Source: a bacterium (GTDB taxonomy: Bacteria; Bacillota; Bacilli; Lactobacillales; Streptococcaceae). From it: 64,000 nt of DNA. The notes below the pieces were generated by a model. The model made no database searches and had not been told where the DNA came from. It was given only the letters and a program-made list of their open reading frames with translations. The stretch spans positions 40,287-104,286 of the forward strand of contig CAJNCY010000010.1 of assembly GCA_905221375.1 (NCBI GenBank), given 5' to 3'. Numbering within the stretch: position 1 is the stretch's first letter; each line of letters opens with the position of its first letter. Positions 8,623-16,605 of the stretch are shown here, piece after piece. The position numbers and the translations under genes are program-made.

Positions 8623-9381
8623 TCACGAACGTTTCCATTTAATAACATATTTTTCACTAATATCGACCAGCTTCATACCGAGAAGACTGATAATCGATAC
8701 CAGAATAATAATAGCAAACATGGTATCATACTGAAACAGTTTCTTGGACTGAATCATGTAGACACCTAGACCCTCAAAGCCTCCCAACCACTCAGATACC
8801 ACTGTTGTGATAAAGGCGTAGGAGACACTGACCCTCAGACCTGCATAAAAGTAAGGCAAGCTGACTGGGATTTTAAAATGCCACAGGATTTGCCAAGGCT
8901 TGGCCCGCATCAGACTAAACAAGGTCAGCATATCCTTGTCACAATGCCTAAAACCGTCCAAAATGCTGACGATGATAGGAAAGGTTGTCGTCAAGATAAT
9001 CAGGACAATTTTGGGCAAAATCCCATAACCTAGCCACAAGACTAGAATAGGAGCTAGGGCAATGGTCGGAATGGTCTGAACAACCACCATCATAGGGTAA
9101 ATCAGGTCATTGAGCCAAGTCAAACTATCCATAAGTACAGCCATGAGACAGGCAATCAAGACTCCCAAAATTAGTCCCAATAAAGCCACTCTCAAGGTGG
9201 CCCAGCTATGGTGCCAGAGAAATTCTCTATCACGAACAAAGGCCTGGAGAATTTCAAGAGGTGTCGGCAGGATAAACTTGGGGAGAAGTTTAAGAAAACC
9301 TGCTAACTGCCAGATTGACAAGACTCCTAGAAAGCCCAATAGACTAATGTGTCGTCTCAGTATACTTTTCAAGTTTCTCAT
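8623..9381 (-). CDS. ABC transporter permease, ThiX-like
   Basis: A membrane permease of about 252 residues with six predicted helices and the BPD-type EAA loop (GFRHCDKDMLTLFSLMRAKPWQILWHFKIP). It is related to the SsuC/TauC permeases and here partners the NMT1-like binding protein. The ATG at 9381 is preceded directly by a TTG that could also serve as start. The gene overlaps the end of the preceding thiamine-binding gene by about 38 bases, and a GGAG lies 12-15 bases upstream inside that gene, so translation is likely coupled. Confidence 0.88.
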   Translation of the reverse strand: MRNLKSILRRHISLLGFLGVLSIWQLAGFLKLLPKFILPTPLEILQAFVRDREFLWHHSWATLRVALLGLILGVLIACLMAVLMDSLTWLNDLIYPMMVVVQTIPTIALAPILVLWLGYGILPKIVLIILTTTFPIIVSILDGFRHCDKDMLTLFSLMRAKPWQILWHFKIPVSLPYFYAGLRVSVSYAFITTVVSEWLGGFEGLGVYMIQSKKLFQYDTMFAIIILVSIISLLGMKLVDISEKYVIKWKRS

Positions 9382-9634
9382 CAATACTTAAAATCTCTCC
9401 TACATTTATTTTGACATTGGCAAAGACATTATCTGCCTCCTGTCCTGCCACCTCTAGCGCTTCTTTGAGAATGCGCATAAGCTCATCAAACTCCCCTTCC
9501 AAGACTGTTTCAAATGGTGTCACTACCATGGTCACTTCTTGAGCTTGCAGATAAGCAATGACCTGATCGATAACAGCAATCCGATTAATCCCCTGTGTTA
9601 GGGGTAAAACTTGCAAGGCAATGCTTGCTTTCAT
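9344..9634 (-). CDS. thiamine-binding protein, MTH1187/YkoF-like
   Basis: A 96-residue cytoplasmic protein of the PF01910 type, small ferredoxin-like fold. Family members bind thiamine or its hydroxymethylpyrimidine moiety. The pattern ASIALQVLPLT at the start and VVTPFETVLEGEFDELM in the middle are typical. It is the first gene after the TPP riboswitch, with GAGGAGG before the ATG, and leads the transporter operon. Its role may be to hold or sense the imported pyrimidine; that is an inference from family and position. Confidence 0.85.
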   Translation of the reverse strand: MKASIALQVLPLTQGINRIAVIDQVIAYLQAQEVTMVVTPFETVLEGEFDELMRILKEALEVAGQEADNVFANVKINVGEILSIDEKLEKYTETTH

Positions 9635-9661
9635 AAAAACCTCCTCTTCTCGTTTTCCTTT

Positions 9662-9700
9662 TTACAAAAAGAAAAACCTTTACCATATATGGAAAAAGGT
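9662..9700 (-). terminator. riboswitch expression-platform terminator
   Basis: On the minus strand ACCTTTTTCC-ATAT-GGTAAAGGT forms a hairpin followed by TTTTTCTTTTT, between the TPP aptamer and the first ATG. This fits transcription attenuation when TPP is bound. Confidence 0.8.
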
Positions 9701-9715
9701 CAAGAATAGACTAAG

Positions 9716-9803
9716 TATCGTTCCCTCCGCTGGCATTACCCAGATCAGGTGCGGTCGAAGTTTAACACTTCCTCTCAGACTGTACACAGACTCCCATATA
9801 TTA
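9716..9803 (-). ncRNA. TPP riboswitch (THI element)
   Basis: On the minus strand the conserved aptamer pieces appear in order: CTGAGAGGA (pyrimidine-sensing helix), a variable P3 region, ACCTGATCTGGGTAA, and GCCAGCGGAGGGAA. A terminator follows downstream and a strong promoter lies upstream. It controls the thiamine-binding gene and the ABC transporter behind it. Confidence 0.95.
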
Positions 9804-9812
9804 TATGGACAT

Positions 9813-9841
9813 ATGATAGCGCAAAATAAAAAAAATGTCAA
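9813..9841 (-). promoter_or_regulatory. promoter of the TPP-riboswitch operon
   Basis: TTGACA (9841-9836), 17-base spacer, TATCAT (9818-9813). The start falls a few bases before the aptamer. Confidence 0.8.
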
Positions 9842-9854
9842 GGAAACTGCTTAC

Positions 9855-9882
9855 AGAAAAGAGCAGGAAAAATTTCCTACTC
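9855..9882 (-). terminator. cbpD terminator
   Basis: On the minus strand GAGTAGGAAA / TTTCCTGCTC forms a hairpin followed by TTTTCTG, just after the cbpD stop. Confidence 0.7.
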
Positions 9883-9889
9883 CCATTTT

Positions 9890-11002
9890 CTATACTCGTT
9901 CTCCATCACTGTTTACTCTGTAGCCATCCACCGTCGTATTAACAGCTAAGGCACCTGAAGAGTAAGAATAATACCACTTACCATAGACTTGATACCAGCC
10001 TGTTTTCATTGCCCCTGAACTATCCAAATAATACCACAGACCATTTTCCTTTAACCATCCTGTCTGCATTTCACCAGATGATTTCAAATAATACCAGCTA
10101 GAACCATCCTTCAACCAACCCGTTGATTTAGAGCTATTTGATTTGAAATGATACCAACTACCATTTATTTTTTTCCAACCAACAGTCAGAACATCATTGG
10201 AACTACCTTCTGTTTGATTCTGCGATGACACAACCTCCTCTAACTGAATATAGCGACGACTTCCACTATAAGATATATAACTCAACCACTTGTACCCATC
10301 TTTTTCAAGTACCTGATCATAATGAACACTCTCACCTGGAGAATAATATGCAATTGAAGTTGCACTAACTAAAGGTTGATTTTTTATAGCTGCCATATTC
10401 TTAAAATAATGAGTTCCTCCTGTCGAAGAAGGTTGACTATTGAATACTTTGCCACTACTTACTACATTACCCCCATCCAAATCTTTAAAATGAATAAATC
10501 CTGTCATCGTATTTGCTTTTATAATTCGTTTATTATAGGATCCTGTATAACCATAGTTGTATTCCTCAATTTCTATATTATCCCCCATTACATTTGAAAC
10601 CCAGGCAACATGACCATATCCTCCTGCAGTAGACCAAGCAATAGATCCAATCGTTGGTACACTATCTACACGATAGCCTTCACGACGAGCACGATAGCCC
10701 CATTCATTCGCATTTCCATAAGCTCCTGGAATCTCAAAACCATTGACACTACTCAAGCGAAAGGCTGCAAATGAAGTACACTGACGAGAGTACATGCGCC
10801 ACTTATCAATTTCCTGACTCCCATTTTTATAGTAAGCAGGATAATCATCCCCACGCGCAATCGATCCATTTCCTCCGGAATAGGCATATACACTATTACC
10901 CGCTGCTAACATCAATCCTACTACTAAAAAGGGAACAACCTTTTTAGCTGATTTTGTCAAAGAAAATCCTGTCTCTGTTACTTTGAATGGTAAAATTTTC
11001 AT
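9890..11002 (-). CDS. cbpD: choline-binding murein hydrolase CbpD
   Basis: A 370-residue secreted lysin made during competence and used to lyse non-competent neighbours (fratricide). The signal peptide ends near VYAYS. The CHAP amidase/endopeptidase domain (about 50-175) shows the catalytic Cys in SRQCTSFAAFRL and His in GYGHVAWV. One SH3b-like region (about 190-265) follows. Four choline-binding repeats come last (GWKKINGSWYHF, GWLKDGSSWYYL, GWLKENGLWYYL, GWYQVYGKWYYS) with a short closing hook. Pneumococcal CbpD is longer (about 450 residues, two SH3 domains), so this is a short form. A SigX box lies 50 bases upstream. Confidence 0.93.
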   Translation of the reverse strand: MKILPFKVTETGFSLTKSAKKVVPFLVVGLMLAAGNSVYAYSGGNGSIARGDDYPAYYKNGSQEIDKWRMYSRQCTSFAAFRLSSVNGFEIPGAYGNANEWGYRARREGYRVDSVPTIGSIAWSTAGGYGHVAWVSNVMGDNIEIEEYNYGYTGSYNKRIIKANTMTGFIHFKDLDGGNVVSSGKVFNSQPSSTGGTHYFKNMAAIKNQPLVSATSIAYYSPGESVHYDQVLEKDGYKWLSYISYSGSRRYIQLEEVVSSQNQTEGSSNDVLTVGWKKINGSWYHFKSNSSKSTGWLKDGSSWYYLKSSGEMQTGWLKENGLWYYLDSSGAMKTGWYQVYGKWYYSYSSGALAVNTTVDGYRVNSDGERV

Positions 11003-11051
11003 TCTTCCTCCTTGAAAAATAATATAAATTGAAGATTATCTTCACTTAAAC

Positions 11052-11059
11052 TATTCGGA
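11052..11059 (-). promoter_or_regulatory. SigX cin box of cbpD
   Basis: On the minus strand the sequence is TCCGAATA, one change from TACGAATA. The T-rich segment before it is the U-tract of the veg terminator. It lies 50 bases before the cbpD ATG, the expected distance for a late competence gene. Confidence 0.75.
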
Positions 11060-11092
11060 GAAAAAAGAAAAAGTGAGAAAATTTCTCACTTT
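11060..11092 (-). terminator. terminator of the gdpP-rplI-dnaB-veg operon
   Basis: On the minus strand AAAGTGAGAAA / TTTCTCACTTT is followed by TTCTTTTTTC. It overlaps the veg stop codon and runs directly into the cbpD cin box. Confidence 0.8.
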
Positions 11093-11357
11093 AGTCCAGA
11101 TAATGAATCAAATTCTTTTCCGTAAGGATATCTGAATAAGTAAAGGATTCAACGTAAACATTAGCTTGTTTATCTCCTTCAACATTTCCAAATTCAACGA
11201 TAAATAGGGATGGATAAACCTCAATTAGCTTACCCAATCTATTTTTTTGGCGCTTACGCCCATTTTCCAAAGTCATTTCGATTACATGACCCTCATGCGC
11301 CTTGATTTCCTCTTTAATTTTTTTCATCTTAGCTACATCTGTAAATGCATCTGTCAT
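11091..11357 (-). CDS. veg: Veg family protein
   Basis: An 88-residue cytoplasmic protein of the Veg family (formerly DUF1021). Visible signatures are IKEEIKAHEGHVIEMTLENGRKRQKNRLGKL, which resembles an SH3/Sm-like barrel, and YPSLFIVEF. In Bacillus, Veg has been linked to biofilm matrix regulation, but the biochemical role is not settled. The ATG overlaps the dnaB stop by four bases, so it is the last gene of the gdpP-rplI-dnaB unit. Confidence 0.85.
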   Translation of the reverse strand: MTDAFTDVAKMKKIKEEIKAHEGHVIEMTLENGRKRQKNRLGKLIEVYPSLFIVEFGNVEGDKQANVYVESFTYSDILTEKNLIHYLD

Positions 11358-12712
11358 CTTATTTCCTCCCTTTTTGATATACTTGAAAATTTATTGTATT
11401 CTTTTTGGAAAATTAATTCCACCGTTCCACGAGCTCCACTACGGTTTTTCTCGATAATAACTTCTACCTTATTATTTGGGATGCCTTCCTCTTCTTCACC
11501 ACCACGCTCATAGTAGTCGTCGCGATAAAGAAAGGCTACGATATCAGCGTCCTGCTCAATAGACCCAGATTCACGAATATCAGACAAGACTGGCCTCTTG
11601 TCCTGACGTTGTTCTACACCACGAGAAAGCTGACTCAGAGCAATTACGGGAACTTTCAGTTCCTTGGCTAAAATTTTCAACTGACGTGAAATTTCTGAAA
11701 CCTCTTGTTGACGATTTTCCCGACCAGTTCCCGTGATAAGCTGCAAATAGTCTATTAAAATCAAACCAAGATTTCCAGTTTCTTGAGCCAGTTTACGAGA
11801 ACGAGAACGAATCTCTGTAATCCGAATCCCTGGCGTATCATCGATATAGATACTTGCATTCGCTAGATTCCCTTGAGCAATGGTATATTTTTGCCACTCC
11901 TCATCAGTCAATTGACCCGTACGGATAGAATGAGATTCCACCAAACCTTCTGCCGCTAACATACGGTCCACTAGACTTTCCGCACCCATTTCCAGTGAAA
12001 AAATAGCAACAGTTTTGTCCAACTTAGTCCCAATATTCTGTGCAATATTCAAGGCAAAGGCTGTCTTACCAACCGCTGGACGAGCTGCTAAGATAATCAA
12101 CTCCTCTTCATGCAGACCAGTCGTCATATGATCTAAATCACGATAGCCTGTCGCAATACCTGTAATATCGGTCGTTTGTTGCGAGCGAGCTTCCAGATTT
12201 CCAAAGTTGACATTCAACACATCTCGAATATTCTTAAATCCACTTCGATTAGCATTTTCGCTGACATCAATCAGGCCTTTTTCTGCCTGAGCAATGATTT
12301 CATCAGCTGGTTGCGAAGCCTCGTAAGCTTGATTGACAGACTCTGTCAACTTAGCGATTAATCGCCGTAACATAGCCTTTTCTGCAACAATTTTAGCATA
12401 ATACTCCGCATTAGCAGAAGTTGGCACAGAATTGACAATCTCAACCAGGTAAGACAAGCCGCCAATATTCTGCAAATCACCTTGATTATCAAGGATAGTA
12501 CGAACCGTTGTTGCATCTATGGCATCCCCACGATCGGATAAATCGACCATAGCTTGGAAAATCAAACGATGGGCATACTTAAAAAAGTCTCGAGACTCAA
12601 TATATTCTCGCACAAAAACAAGTTTACTCTCGTCAATAAAGATAGCCCCTAAAACGGATTGCTCAGCTAAGATATCTTGAGGTTGTACTCGTAACTCTTC
12701 TACTTCTGCCAT
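11354..12712 (-). CDS. dnaB: replicative DNA helicase DnaB (called DnaC in some Gram-positives)
   Basis: A 452-residue hexameric helicase at the replication fork. The N-terminal collar domain (about 1-150, QDILAEQSVLGAIF onward) is followed by a RecA-like motor with Walker A ARPAVGKTAFALN (about residue 210), Walker B LILIDYLQLI, and the C-terminal SGSIEQDADIVAFLYRD arginine-finger region. Its place behind gdpP and rplI is the usual streptococcal arrangement. Length and motifs are complete. Confidence 0.96.
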   Translation of the reverse strand: MAEVEELRVQPQDILAEQSVLGAIFIDESKLVFVREYIESRDFFKYAHRLIFQAMVDLSDRGDAIDATTVRTILDNQGDLQNIGGLSYLVEIVNSVPTSANAEYYAKIVAEKAMLRRLIAKLTESVNQAYEASQPADEIIAQAEKGLIDVSENANRSGFKNIRDVLNVNFGNLEARSQQTTDITGIATGYRDLDHMTTGLHEEELIILAARPAVGKTAFALNIAQNIGTKLDKTVAIFSLEMGAESLVDRMLAAEGLVESHSIRTGQLTDEEWQKYTIAQGNLANASIYIDDTPGIRITEIRSRSRKLAQETGNLGLILIDYLQLITGTGRENRQQEVSEISRQLKILAKELKVPVIALSQLSRGVEQRQDKRPVLSDIRESGSIEQDADIVAFLYRDDYYERGGEEEEGIPNNKVEVIIEKNRSGARGTVELIFQKEYNKFSSISKREEIR

Positions 12713-12755
12713 CAGACTTCCCTTCCTTTTACAATCTTGTCAAGAAAGTATAAAT

Positions 12756-13208
12756 TTACCCTTCTTTCACACGAAGATTGATCACACTTGTGATATCTTG
12801 ATAGATTTTCACTGGTACATCAATCAAACCAACTGCTCGAATCGGAGCTTGTACTTGAATATGACGTTTATCAATCTTAATTCCAAATTGCTTTTGCAGT
12901 TCTTCTGCAATCTTCTTATTGGTAATTGAACCAAAGGTACGACCATCTGGACCAACTTTTTCAACAAATTCTACAACTGTTTCTTCTGCTTCTAGTTGGG
13001 CTTTAATTGCTTTTGCTTCTGCAATCATCTCAGCGTGAGCTTTTTCTTCAGATTTTTGTTTACCACGAAGCTCACCTACCGCTTGAGCAGTCGCTTCTTT
13101 GGCTAGATTCTTTTTGATAAGAAAGTTTTGCGCATACCCTGTTGGTACTTCCTTAATTTCGCCTTTTTTACCTTTTCCTTTAACATCTGCTAAAAAGATT
13201 ACTTTCAT
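12756..13208 (-). CDS. rplI: 50S ribosomal protein bL9
   Basis: A 150-residue ribosomal protein that binds 23S rRNA near the L1 stalk. It starts [31 protein letters not shown], the canonical N-terminal domain, followed by a long connecting helix and the C-terminal domain [17 protein letters not shown]. The ATG overlaps the gdpP stop by four bases, indicating translational coupling. Confidence 0.97.
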   Translation of the reverse strand: MKVIFLADVKGKGKKGEIKEVPTGYAQNFLIKKNLAKEATAQAVGELRGKQKSEEKAHAEMIAEAKAIKAQLEAEETVVEFVEKVGPDGRTFGSITNKKIAEELQKQFGIKIDKRHIQVQAPIRAVGLIDVPVKIYQDITSVINLRVKEG

Positions 13209-15178
13209 TCTTCTTTCTCCTTTTCCTTTATTTCATTTAATACAATTTCTGTCAGTTTTTCACCTGCTTCTGACAAGGTTGAATCCTTAATTTGAGCTGC
13301 TGCCAAATTAAAGTGGCCTCCACCTCCCAGCTCTTCCATGATCCGTTGTACATTCAGCTTACTACGACTACGAGCTGAGATAGAGATAAATCCTTGTGTA
13401 TTCTTCGCAAGAACAAAACTCGCTTCAATACCTGACATAGCTAACATGGCATCTGCTGCTTTACTAATAACAACTGTATCATAGCATTTCGAGTCCTTAG
13501 CCTCTGCTATCAGTACATCTGAACCTAATTTACGTCCCTGTAAAATCAGTTCATTGACCTCACGATATTCTTCAAAATCTGTCGCAGCGATTTCTTGGAT
13601 AGCAATACTATCACTTCCTCTCGTTCTGAGATAGCTAGCAACATCAAATGTCCGACTAGTCACTCGTGAGGTGAAATTTTTAGTATCCAGCATCATACCA
13701 GCCATTAAAACACTTGCTTGCATACGACTCAAACGATTTTTCTTAGAATTCTGGAACTGAATCAATTCCGTTACCAACTCACTGGCACTACTTGCACCAC
13801 TTTCGATATAAGTAATAACCGCATTATCTGGAAAATCCTGATCCCTTCTATGGTGGTCAATAACAATAGTTTGGGTAAATAAATCATAAAATTCTTTCGA
13901 TAAAGTTAAAGCTGTCTTTGAATGGTCTACAAGAATCAACAAAGAACGATTGGTTACCATCCCCATTGCATCCTTAACAGACAACAACTTCGTAACTCCT
14001 TCTTTTTCTAAGAATGAAACAGCTCGTTCAATATCCGGCGACATTTGTTCTTCATCATAAAGAGCATAACTATTTTCTGTTACATTACTAGCAAATAACT
14101 GCATACCTACAGCAGAACCCAAAGCATCCATATCAAGGTTTTTATGACCAACTACAAAAACCTGATCTACACTTCTAATTTTATCTGAAATAGCTGTCAT
14201 CATAGCGCGCGTACGTGTCCTTGTACGCTTGATTGACGCCGCAGATCCACCACCAAAATAAACGGGATTTTTCGTTTCGTCATTCTCCTTGACAACCACT
14301 TGGTCGCCACCACGCACTTCAGCCAAGTTTAAGTTGAGCAATGCAACTTTCCCTATCTCATCATGATTTCCATCACCATAAGAAAATCCCATACTTAAGG
14401 TCAAGGGCAACTGTCTCTGTTTCGACTCTTCTCTGAAAGAATCAATAACAGAAAATTTATCGTTCATCAATCCCTCAAGCACCGTGTAGTCCGTAAATAG
14501 ATAAAAGCGATCCATACTTACTCGACGGGAGAACATGGCATGTTTACCAGCAAATTCTGAAACAAAATTGGCTACAAAACTATTGATATGACTGATATCA
14601 GACTCCGATGTTTCATCTTCTAAATCATCATAGTTGTCAACGGAAACGATCCCAATCACAGGTCGACTCGTTACTAACTCAACAGTCGCTTCGTATTCTC
14701 CAGACACATCAAAGAAGTAAAGAACTCCAGATACCTTGTCCATATGAACCGAATAACGGGTTTCACCCAAGGTGGCATAAGAACCTGGATTCCCTACAGA
14801 AGCCTTGATAATTGTTTGAATTAATGCCACATCAATCTCGCCCACTTCATTAGTCAAAATCAATTCAGCGTAAGGATTGAACCATTCAACTTCACCTGAC
14901 GACAAGTCTAATTTAATAACTCCAACAGGCATCTGTTCTAACAAGGTTGTCAAACTTTCTTCAGCTTGGTGGTTTACATACTGGATTTGTTCTACTTCAC
15001 TCCTTGAGTAGTAGTCTCTCTGATGGATGAACAATAAAATATATGAACCCAAAATAAGTAGCAAAAGAAATAGCGTCACCAGTGTATTCGTTACAAAAAC
15101 AAGTTGCACAGATAGCACTCCGAACGCCACTATTCCTAATATTAAGGGGAAAATAGGACTTACATAAAATTTTTTCAT
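13205..15178 (-). CDS. gdpP: cyclic-di-AMP phosphodiesterase GdpP
   Basis: A 657-residue membrane enzyme that hydrolyses c-di-AMP, controlling turgor and beta-lactam tolerance. Two N-terminal helices are followed by a PAS-like domain (about 80-170), a degenerate GGDEF domain (about 175-305), and DHH/DHHA1 domains with the metal motifs [19 protein letters not shown] and IDHHRR, and a C-terminal GGGGH. The start is placed at 15178 because an extended -10 (TGG-TATAAT, 15203-15198) lies between this ATG and the longer in-frame ATG at 15259, and AGAGG precedes it. It leads the gdpP-rplI-dnaB-veg operon. Confidence 0.94.
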   Translation of the reverse strand: MKKFYVSPIFPLILGIVAFGVLSVQLVFVTNTLVTLFLLLLILGSYILLFIHQRDYYSRSEVEQIQYVNHQAEESLTTLLEQMPVGVIKLDLSSGEVEWFNPYAELILTNEVGEIDVALIQTIIKASVGNPGSYATLGETRYSVHMDKVSGVLYFFDVSGEYEATVELVTSRPVIGIVSVDNYDDLEDETSESDISHINSFVANFVSEFAGKHAMFSRRVSMDRFYLFTDYTVLEGLMNDKFSVIDSFREESKQRQLPLTLSMGFSYGDGNHDEIGKVALLNLNLAEVRGGDQVVVKENDETKNPVYFGGGSAASIKRTRTRTRAMMTAISDKIRSVDQVFVVGHKNLDMDALGSAVGMQLFASNVTENSYALYDEEQMSPDIERAVSFLEKEGVTKLLSVKDAMGMVTNRSLLILVDHSKTALTLSKEFYDLFTQTIVIDHHRRDQDFPDNAVITYIESGASSASELVTELIQFQNSKKNRLSRMQASVLMAGMMLDTKNFTSRVTSRTFDVASYLRTRGSDSIAIQEIAATDFEEYREVNELILQGRKLGSDVLIAEAKDSKCYDTVVISKAADAMLAMSGIEASFVLAKNTQGFISISARSRSKLNVQRIMEELGGGGHFNLAAAQIKDSTLSEAGEKLTEIVLNEIKEKEKEE

Positions 15179-15197
15179 TCCAAACCTCTTGGCACCC

Positions 15198-15206
15198 ATT
15201 ATACCA
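15198..15206 (-). promoter_or_regulatory. extended -10 promoter of gdpP
   Basis: TGG-TATAAT on the minus strand, 19 bases before the chosen gdpP ATG. It decides the start codon. Confidence 0.65.
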
Positions 15207-15261
15207 TAATAACCACCAAAAAGCGACTTTTTAAAAGTGTAATCAGTAATTCTATCCATTG

Positions 15262-15296
15262 TAAGAAAAAGAAAGGTTTACAATTCAGTAAACCTT
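15262..15296 (-). terminator. hpf terminator
   Basis: On the minus strand AAGGTTTAC / GTAAACCTT with a short loop, followed by TCTTTTTC. Confidence 0.8.
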
Positions 15297-15314
15297 CCTT
15301 TACACATATTGGAA

Positions 15315-15863
15315 TTAAGATTCTTTAACTTCTAACAAACCAATTTCGCCATCCTCACGACGATAAATCACATTAGTTGTTTGATCTTCAACATCCACAT
15401 AGATAAAGAAATCATGTCCCAACAAATCCATCTGTAGAATAGCTTCTTCCAAATCCATTGGTTTTAAATCAATTTGTTTTGAACGAACAACTCTAGACTG
15501 GACAACATTTGGATCTTCCACCAAGGCATCTGTAAATAATTGACTAGTTGCTACCTTATTTTTATTTTTACGCTCGATTTTTGTTTTATTTTTACGAATC
15601 TGACGTTCAATTTTATCGGTTACAAGGTCAATTGAACCATACATATCTTGGGACACATCTTCCGCACGAAGAGTAATTGAGCCAAGTGGAATTGTCACTT
15701 CCACTTTAGCAGTTTTTTCACGATACACCTTCAAGTTAACTCGAGCATCCAACTCTTGTTCAGCTTGAAAATACTTTTCGATCTTTTCGAGTTTAGAAAC
15801 TACATAATCACGAATTGCTTCTGTTACTTCTAGGTTTTCACCACGGATACTATATTTAATCAT
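15315..15863 (-). CDS. hpf: long-form ribosome hibernation promoting factor
   Basis: A 182-residue protein that binds idle 70S ribosomes and pairs them as 100S dimers. The N-terminal HPF domain (1-100, MIKYSIRGENLEVTEAIRDYV) is joined by a linker to the C-terminal dimerisation domain (about 125-182, VVRSKQIDLKPMDLEEAILQMDLLGHDFF) that marks the long form of Gram-positives. It is a single-gene unit, with a strong promoter whose -10 overlaps a cre-like site, so catabolite control is plausible. Confidence 0.95.
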   Translation of the reverse strand: MIKYSIRGENLEVTEAIRDYVVSKLEKIEKYFQAEQELDARVNLKVYREKTAKVEVTIPLGSITLRAEDVSQDMYGSIDLVTDKIERQIRKNKTKIERKNKNKVATSQLFTDALVEDPNVVQSRVVRSKQIDLKPMDLEEAILQMDLLGHDFFIYVDVEDQTTNVIYRREDGEIGLLEVKES

Positions 15864-15904
15864 ATGAGTACCTTCTTTCTAAACATTTTTGTTTTTATGA
15901 TTTT

Positions 15905-15933
15905 ATTATAACGCTTTCATTCTATTTTTGCAA
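15905..15933 (-). promoter_or_regulatory. hpf promoter with cre-like operator
   Basis: TTGCAA (15933-15928), 17-base spacer, TATAAT (15910-15905). TGAAAGCGTTATAA on the minus strand (15919-15906) matches the CcpA cre consensus at 13 of 14 positions and covers most of the -10. Confidence 0.6.
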
Positions 15934-15942
15934 ATTTTTTCC

Positions 15943-16605
15943 TCATCTTACAAGGGAAAAAGTTTTTACATCCTCAGCACCAGCTTCTGCCAGCAGTTTC
16001 TTCACACGATTTATAGTTGTTCCTGTAGTATAAATATCATCTATAAGTAGGATTTTCTTAGGAATGCTGACTCCACTTTTAATAAAGAACGGAAGTTCTG
16101 TCGCCAGACGTTCTGAGCGACTTTTAGAAGAACTAGCTCTCTCTTCTCTTTTCTCTAATAAATCCAGATACTTGAAACCTGCTGCTTCAACTAAACCTTC
16201 AACCTGATTAAATCCTCTGTCAAGCAATCTTTCAGGACTTAGGGGAATGACTACAAATTGATAGTCTTTGTACTTTTTCAACTCCTCACTTAAAAATGAA
16301 GAAAAAACTTTTCTTAAAAGGAAGTCCCCATCAAACTTATATCGACTAAAAAAATCTTTCATAGCTTGATTGTAAGTAAAAATCGATCTATGATTGACCT
16401 CAACTCCTTCTTTACACCAAAATTGACAATCTTGACACTTTATTGACAAGCCTGTTTTCATACAATTTGGACAGTTTTCTTCTCCAATCCTCTCAAAAGT
16501 AGAGTCACAGTCTGAACAAAGACAAGAGTCATCATTCTTCAGAAGTAAGAGACTACTAAAAGTTAAAACAGTCTTCATTGTCTGCCCACATAGCAAACAC
16601 TTCAT
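15943..16605 (-). CDS. comFC: ComFC, competence phosphoribosyltransferase-like protein
   Basis: A 220-residue late competence protein needed for efficient DNA uptake with ComFA. The N-terminus holds four Cys pairs (CLLCG, CLCSDC, CPNC, CQDC) that probably bind zinc, and the C-terminus holds the PRTase signature ILLIDDIYTTGTT (about 187-199). The ATG overlaps the comFA stop by four bases, so both are expressed from the SigX promoter ahead of comFA. Confidence 0.95.
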   Translation of the reverse strand: MKCLLCGQTMKTVLTFSSLLLLKNDDSCLCSDCDSTFERIGEENCPNCMKTGLSIKCQDCQFWCKEGVEVNHRSIFTYNQAMKDFFSRYKFDGDFLLRKVFSSFLSEELKKYKDYQFVVIPLSPERLLDRGFNQVEGLVEAAGFKYLDLLEKREERASSSKSRSERLATELPFFIKSGVSIPKKILLIDDIYTTGTTINRVKKLLAEAGAEDVKTFSLVR

